In this document: positions 6,343 to 8,131 of the stretch, piece after piece
Layout: the number at the start of each line of letters is the position of its first letter
Position numbering within the stretch: position 1 is the first letter of the stretch
Source of the DNA: Methanoregula sp.
Lineage (GTDB): Archaea > Halobacteriota > Methanomicrobia > Methanomicrobiales > Methanospirillaceae
Direction: 5' to 3'
Assembly: GCA_028711405.1 (NCBI GenBank)
Contig: JAQTSH010000064.1
Location: forward strand, 1 to 8,131
Length of the DNA stretch: 8,131 nt
Notes under the pieces: model-generated
The model's database searches: none
Told to the model about the DNA's origin: nothing
The model's input: the letters and a program-made list of their open reading frames with translations, nothing else
Position numbers and translations under genes: made by a program

Positions 6343-6983
6343 CGGTCGTACTCGTGCTTCCAGGTGTCCTTGTTCATGTTGACAAGGTGCCCGAAGTAGC
6401 CTCTCCGTTCCGCCTGTATTTTTGCCTGTACCGGATCTTTCCATCCGGTCTTTATGGCATCTGCGAGTTTTCTGCCGAGCTCCTTTGCCTGCTTCTCGGC
6501 GGGCACGATCGCGTTCGGATCCGCGCCGAGGACGACCCCGACCTTGCCAACGGTTGTCGCACCGATACCGAGCAGAGACTGGTTCATGTAATCCGCTACC
6601 TCATCCGCCATCGAACCCCCGGCGGTCGAGACCGCACAGCCGTACTTGCCGGTGAATGCCTGGCAGTGAATCGCGTCCGACAACCGGTCGAGGACGGTCT
6701 TGAGCTGCGCCGTGACCGAGTTGATATAGACCGGGGATCCAAGCACGATCCCGTCTGCGTCCTGCATCTTCTCGAAGAGTGCTGGCATATCGTCGTCATG
6801 GATGCACTCGCCCTTCACATAGCAGGTGCCGCACGCCCGGCAGTACTTGATCTCGAGGTCGCAGCAGTCCACGAATGTCACATCTGCACCTGCCTTGCGG
6901 GCGCCTTCGAGCACCCCTAAGACCAGCCTGCGGGTCTGGCTCTTCTCGCCTTTCGGGCTCCCGTTGATACCAAGAATCTTCAT
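6318..6983 (-). CDS. Iron-sulfur flavoprotein (Isf-type, NADPH-dependent FMN reductase family)
   Basis: The 221-residue protein has a flavodoxin-like fold. The FMN phosphate loop is GINGSPKGEKSQT (5-17), and GSPVYINSVTAQLKTVLDR (about 81-99) is the second FMN-contacting segment typical of this family. Between them Cys48, Cys51, Cys54 and Cys60 (CRACGTCYVKGEC) form the compact CX2CX2CX5C motif that ligates a 4Fe-4S cluster in Methanosarcina Isf. Isf proteins are cytoplasmic electron carriers that accept electrons from ferredoxin and may reduce oxygen species; the partner here is inferred. A Cys40-Cys41 pair precedes the motif. The start is ATG 6983, the only one placing the flavin loop at the extreme N-terminus. 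No Shine-Dalgarno is seen; a TATA-like CTTTAT (minus strand, near 7020) would give a leader of about 12 nt. It converges on, and overlaps, the threonine lyase gene. Confidence 0.92.
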   Translation of the reverse strand: MKILGINGSPKGEKSQTRRLVLGVLEGARKAGADVTFVDCCDLEIKYCRACGTCYVKGECIHDDDMPALFEKMQDADGIVLGSPVYINSVTAQLKTVLDRLSDAIHCQAFTGKYGCAVSTAGGSMADEVADYMNQSLLGIGATTVGKVGVVLGADPNAIVPAEKQAKELGRKLADAIKTGWKDPVQAKIQAERRGYFGHLVNMNKDTWKHEYDRYKTMGWL

Positions 6984-7039
6984 TTTTTATCATTCTAAAG
7001 ATACGTGCAGGGATGGATAAAGATGATCTGTGACAGCCG

Positions 7040-7084
7040 GTGCCGGGACAGCAGGGAAATGCTGGCATATCCTGCCCCGGGCAC
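7040..7084. repeat. Bulged 13-bp inverted repeat in the flavoprotein-cupin divergent spacer
   Basis: GTGCCGGG (7040-7047) pairs with CCCGGGCAC (7076-7084) with one bulged G at 7079. An internal ACA bulge (7048-7050) follows, then GCAGG (7051-7055) pairs with CCTGC (7071-7075) around a 15-nt loop. Together this makes 13 base pairs between two divergent genes. It could be an operator dyad or an RNA structure. No T-run follows on either strand, so a terminator is unlikely. Confidence 0.45.
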
Positions 7085-7124
7085 AACTGACCCCGGAACG
7101 ACACGGAGATATCCTCTTTGCCCG

Positions 7125-7151
7125 GTATTACTCACCTCATGGGTAGTGAGT
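7125..7151 (+). promoter_or_regulatory. Cupin promoter: TATA-like GTATTA overlapping a small dyad
   Basis: GTATTA (7125-7130) is the only A/T-rich element at promoter distance; its centre predicts a transcript start near 7154. Next to it ACTCAC (7130-7135) pairs with GTGAGT (7146-7151) around a 10-nt spacer, placing a dyad between the TATA element and the start. Such a site could bind a repressor, but this is inference. Confidence 0.4.
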
Positions 7152-7158
7152 GAACGAT

Positions 7159-7527
7159 ATGATCATCCGTGACATCATCCGGTGCCCCTACAAACGCGTC
7201 ATCGACCGCTCGGTCCTCTGTGAACTCCTGCATCCCGCCAAGGTCGAAGAGGCGGACGCGTTGGGGTGCAGCATCGCCCATGCGATTGTTCCTGTCGGGG
7301 AATCGACCCTTCCCCATGCCCTGCGGCGTTCCACAGAACTCTACTACATCCTCGAAGGAACCGGGGAGATGCATATCGGTGACGAGGCAGGACCGGTCCT
7401 GCCGGGGCAGATTGTCCTCATCCCGCCGGAAAAATCCCAGTACATCGTGAACACGGGCATAAAACCCCTGGTCATCCTCTGCATCGTCTCCCCTCCGTGG
7501 CAGGCAGATGATGAGTACCTGCTCTGA
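7159..7527 (+). CDS. Small single-domain cupin protein with a degenerate metal site
   Basis: The product has 122 residues and carries one cupin barrel. Motif 1 reads PHALRRSTELYYILEGTGEMHIG (His53, then Leu55 in place of the second His, and Glu60). Motif 2 reads PGQIVLIPPEKSQYIVNTG, with Gln94 where the third His is expected and Asn98 kept. Only two of the four usual metal ligands remain, so it may bind metal weakly, differently or not at all. Cupins of this size serve as isomerases, dioxygenases or small-molecule sensors; no specific role can be given. It stands alone, divergent from the flavoprotein. ATG 7159 is preferred because the TATA element predicts transcription from about 7154, and GTGA (7150-7153) could serve as a weak ribosome site. 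GTG 7150, in frame, would add three residues. Confidence 0.85.
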   Translation: MIIRDIIRCPYKRVIDRSVLCELLHPAKVEEADALGCSIAHAIVPVGESTLPHALRRSTELYYILEGTGEMHIGDEAGPVLPGQIVLIPPEKSQYIVNTGIKPLVILCIVSPPWQADDEYLL

Positions 7528-7813
7528 CCATGCACTCACCGGGATGCGCACCACCAGGCGGATCGTGTACGCCCCCGTTTCCCCTCTCTGTGCCCGAATG
7601 CCAGCACACGCAGGCTTCGTGAAGCCCAAAAACCGCCCGGTACGGATCATCCCCGTGTCCCGCGCCCGATCGTCCCCCATGCGAGCCGGGTGCCCGGACA
7701 AATCCCTGCACGTCCGGGTTCGCAGACCGAGAGACCATCGGCAGTATTCGCACAACCGGCGAATCCCTGCACGCCAGGGCTATACCCTCTCCGGCTCGTT
7801 AGCTCCTGAAACC
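7528..7813. other. Gene-free gap with short direct repeats and hairpins
   Basis: No supported gene lies in this C-rich stretch; the frames open here give Arg/Pro-rich products typical of chance. AATCCCTGCACG occurs twice exactly (7701-7712, 7762-7773), with a weaker third copy (AATCCCCGGCAC, 7822-7833), so the spacing is 61 and 60 bp. CACAACCGG occurs at 7751-7759 and 7831-7839. Hairpins include CCCGGAC/GTCCGGG (7693-7699 with 7712-7718, loop 12), CCCTG/CAGGG (7765-7769 with 7775-7779) and GGCTTC/GAAGCC (7613-7618 with 7621-7626). Confidence 0.45.
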
Positions 7814-7820
7814 TTTACAT
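7814..7820 (+). promoter_or_regulatory. TATA-like element of the TMEM175-like channel gene
   Basis: TTTACAT starts 30 nt before ATG 7844, close to the spacing at the other promoters here. It again suggests a leaderless message starting at the ATG. No Shine-Dalgarno is seen between them. Confidence 0.5.
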
Positions 7821-7843
7821 GAATCCCCGGCACAACCGGTAGT

Positions 7844-8131
7844 ATGAGCACGGGGCACGAAGACAGGAGTTTTATCTCAAAGAACCGGCTCGAGGCGCTC
7901 GTCGACAGCGTCTTTGCCTTTGCGATGACCCTCCTTGTCGTGAGCCTTGCCATCCCGGCAATCCCCAGGTCAGAGGCGGCGGCAGAGCTCCCGGCATATC
8001 TTGCAAGGATGTACCCGGAGTTTGTGAGTTTTCTTGTTGCATTTCTCTTGCTTGCGATCTTCTGGATCGTCCACCACCGGCAGTTTCACTCCCTGCATAC
8101 GGTCGACTCCGGTGTGCTCTGGCTGAACATC
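7844..8131 (+). CDS. TMEM175-family potassium channel (DUF1211), 3' end cut off
   Basis: Ninety-six residues are visible before the window ends, with no stop. After a short polar start, the first membrane helix carries RLEALVDSVFAFAMTLLVVSLAIP (about 15-38), the hallmark of prokaryotic TMEM175 channels, which conduct K+ as homotetramers of six-helix subunits. A second hydrophobic segment (about 60-75, FVSFLVAFLLLAIFWIV) is followed by HHRQFH, also typical of the family. The usual RxxxFSD signature reads RLEALVD here, so Phe and Ser are replaced by Leu and Val while Arg and Asp stay. Family assignment is good from these helices; ion selectivity is not deducible. ATG 7844 is chosen from the TATA spacing and the distance to helix 1. 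Confidence 0.88.
   Translation, partial: MSTGHEDRSFISKNRLEALVDSVFAFAMTLLVVSLAIPAIPRSEAAAELPAYLARMYPEFVSFLVAFLLLAIFWIVHHRQFHSLHTVDSGVLWLNI

Noticed and set aside
6243..6920. Plus-strand frame of 225 codons opposite the flavoprotein
   Set aside because: The minus strand carries a complete flavin and 4Fe-4S cysteine signature; the plus product has no family features and begins within the threonine lyase gene.
7712..7730. TTCGCAGACC resembling a tRNA T-arm
   Set aside because: The T-stem does not pair over five bases, and no matching acceptor, D or anticodon arms are found around it.
7132..7755. Minus-strand frame of 207 codons across the cupin
   Set aside because: It is antisense to the cupin, and the part beyond the cupin shows no domain, promoter or ribosome site.
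7508..7822. Plus-strand frame of 104 codons in the gap before TMEM175
   Set aside because: It starts inside the cupin gene; the product is Arg/Pro-rich with no domain, typical of GC-rich non-coding DNA.

Overview
The window reads as chromosomal DNA of a methanogenic archaeon, most likely of the Methanomicrobiales (Methanoregula/Methanosphaerula-like). That is an inference from several things. There is a cofD gene for coenzyme F420 synthesis and an iron-sulfur flavoprotein of the Isf type. There is also a lipobox lipoprotein with a PEGA domain and a long HEAT-repeat protein. Start codons lie about 26 bases from the centre of TATA-like elements, and one gene is followed by a poly-T stop signal. 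I see no rRNA, tRNA, CRISPR array, insertion sequence, phage gene or recognisable defence system.

Layout. Positions 1-949 (minus) hold most of an HD-domain phosphohydrolase that runs off the left edge. It is divergent from cofD (997-1899), with only 47 bp between the two starts. Next come a PEGA lipoprotein with two tandem beta-sandwich-like repeats (2066-3025), a T8 terminator, and a roughly 290-bp hairpin-rich gap. A HEAT-repeat protein of about 11.5 repeats follows (3320-4507). Then come a small zinc cytosine deaminase of the yeast Fcy1 type (4602-5036) and a threonine ammonia-lyase with a C-terminal ACT-like domain (5104-6342). The lyase converges on, and overlaps by 25 bp, an Isf-type flavoprotein on the minus strand (6318-6983). 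A divergent 175-bp spacer with a bulged 13-bp hairpin leads to a cupin (7159-7527). A 316-bp gap with short repeats and hairpins precedes a TMEM175-like potassium channel (7844-8131), cut by the right edge.

How the genes relate. They look mostly like single transcription units rather than one pathway. cofD makes F420-0, and Isf is a flavin/Fe-S electron carrier, so both belong to methanogen redox metabolism. The cytosine deaminase and threonine lyase both release ammonia and lie next to each other, but each has its own TATA element, so a joint role is not shown.

The clearest cross-gene signal is in the promoters. The hexamer TCATAT starts exactly 29 nt before the start codon of cofD, the deaminase and the threonine lyase. 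A/T-rich elements sit at nearly the same distance before the PEGA and TMEM175 genes. This points to widespread leaderless transcripts and decides several start codons. No wholly new multi-gene system is evident. The best leads are the Fcy1-like archaeal deaminase, the shared divergent TATA element, the PEGA/duplicated-domain lipoprotein, the altered cupin metal site and the intergenic hairpins.
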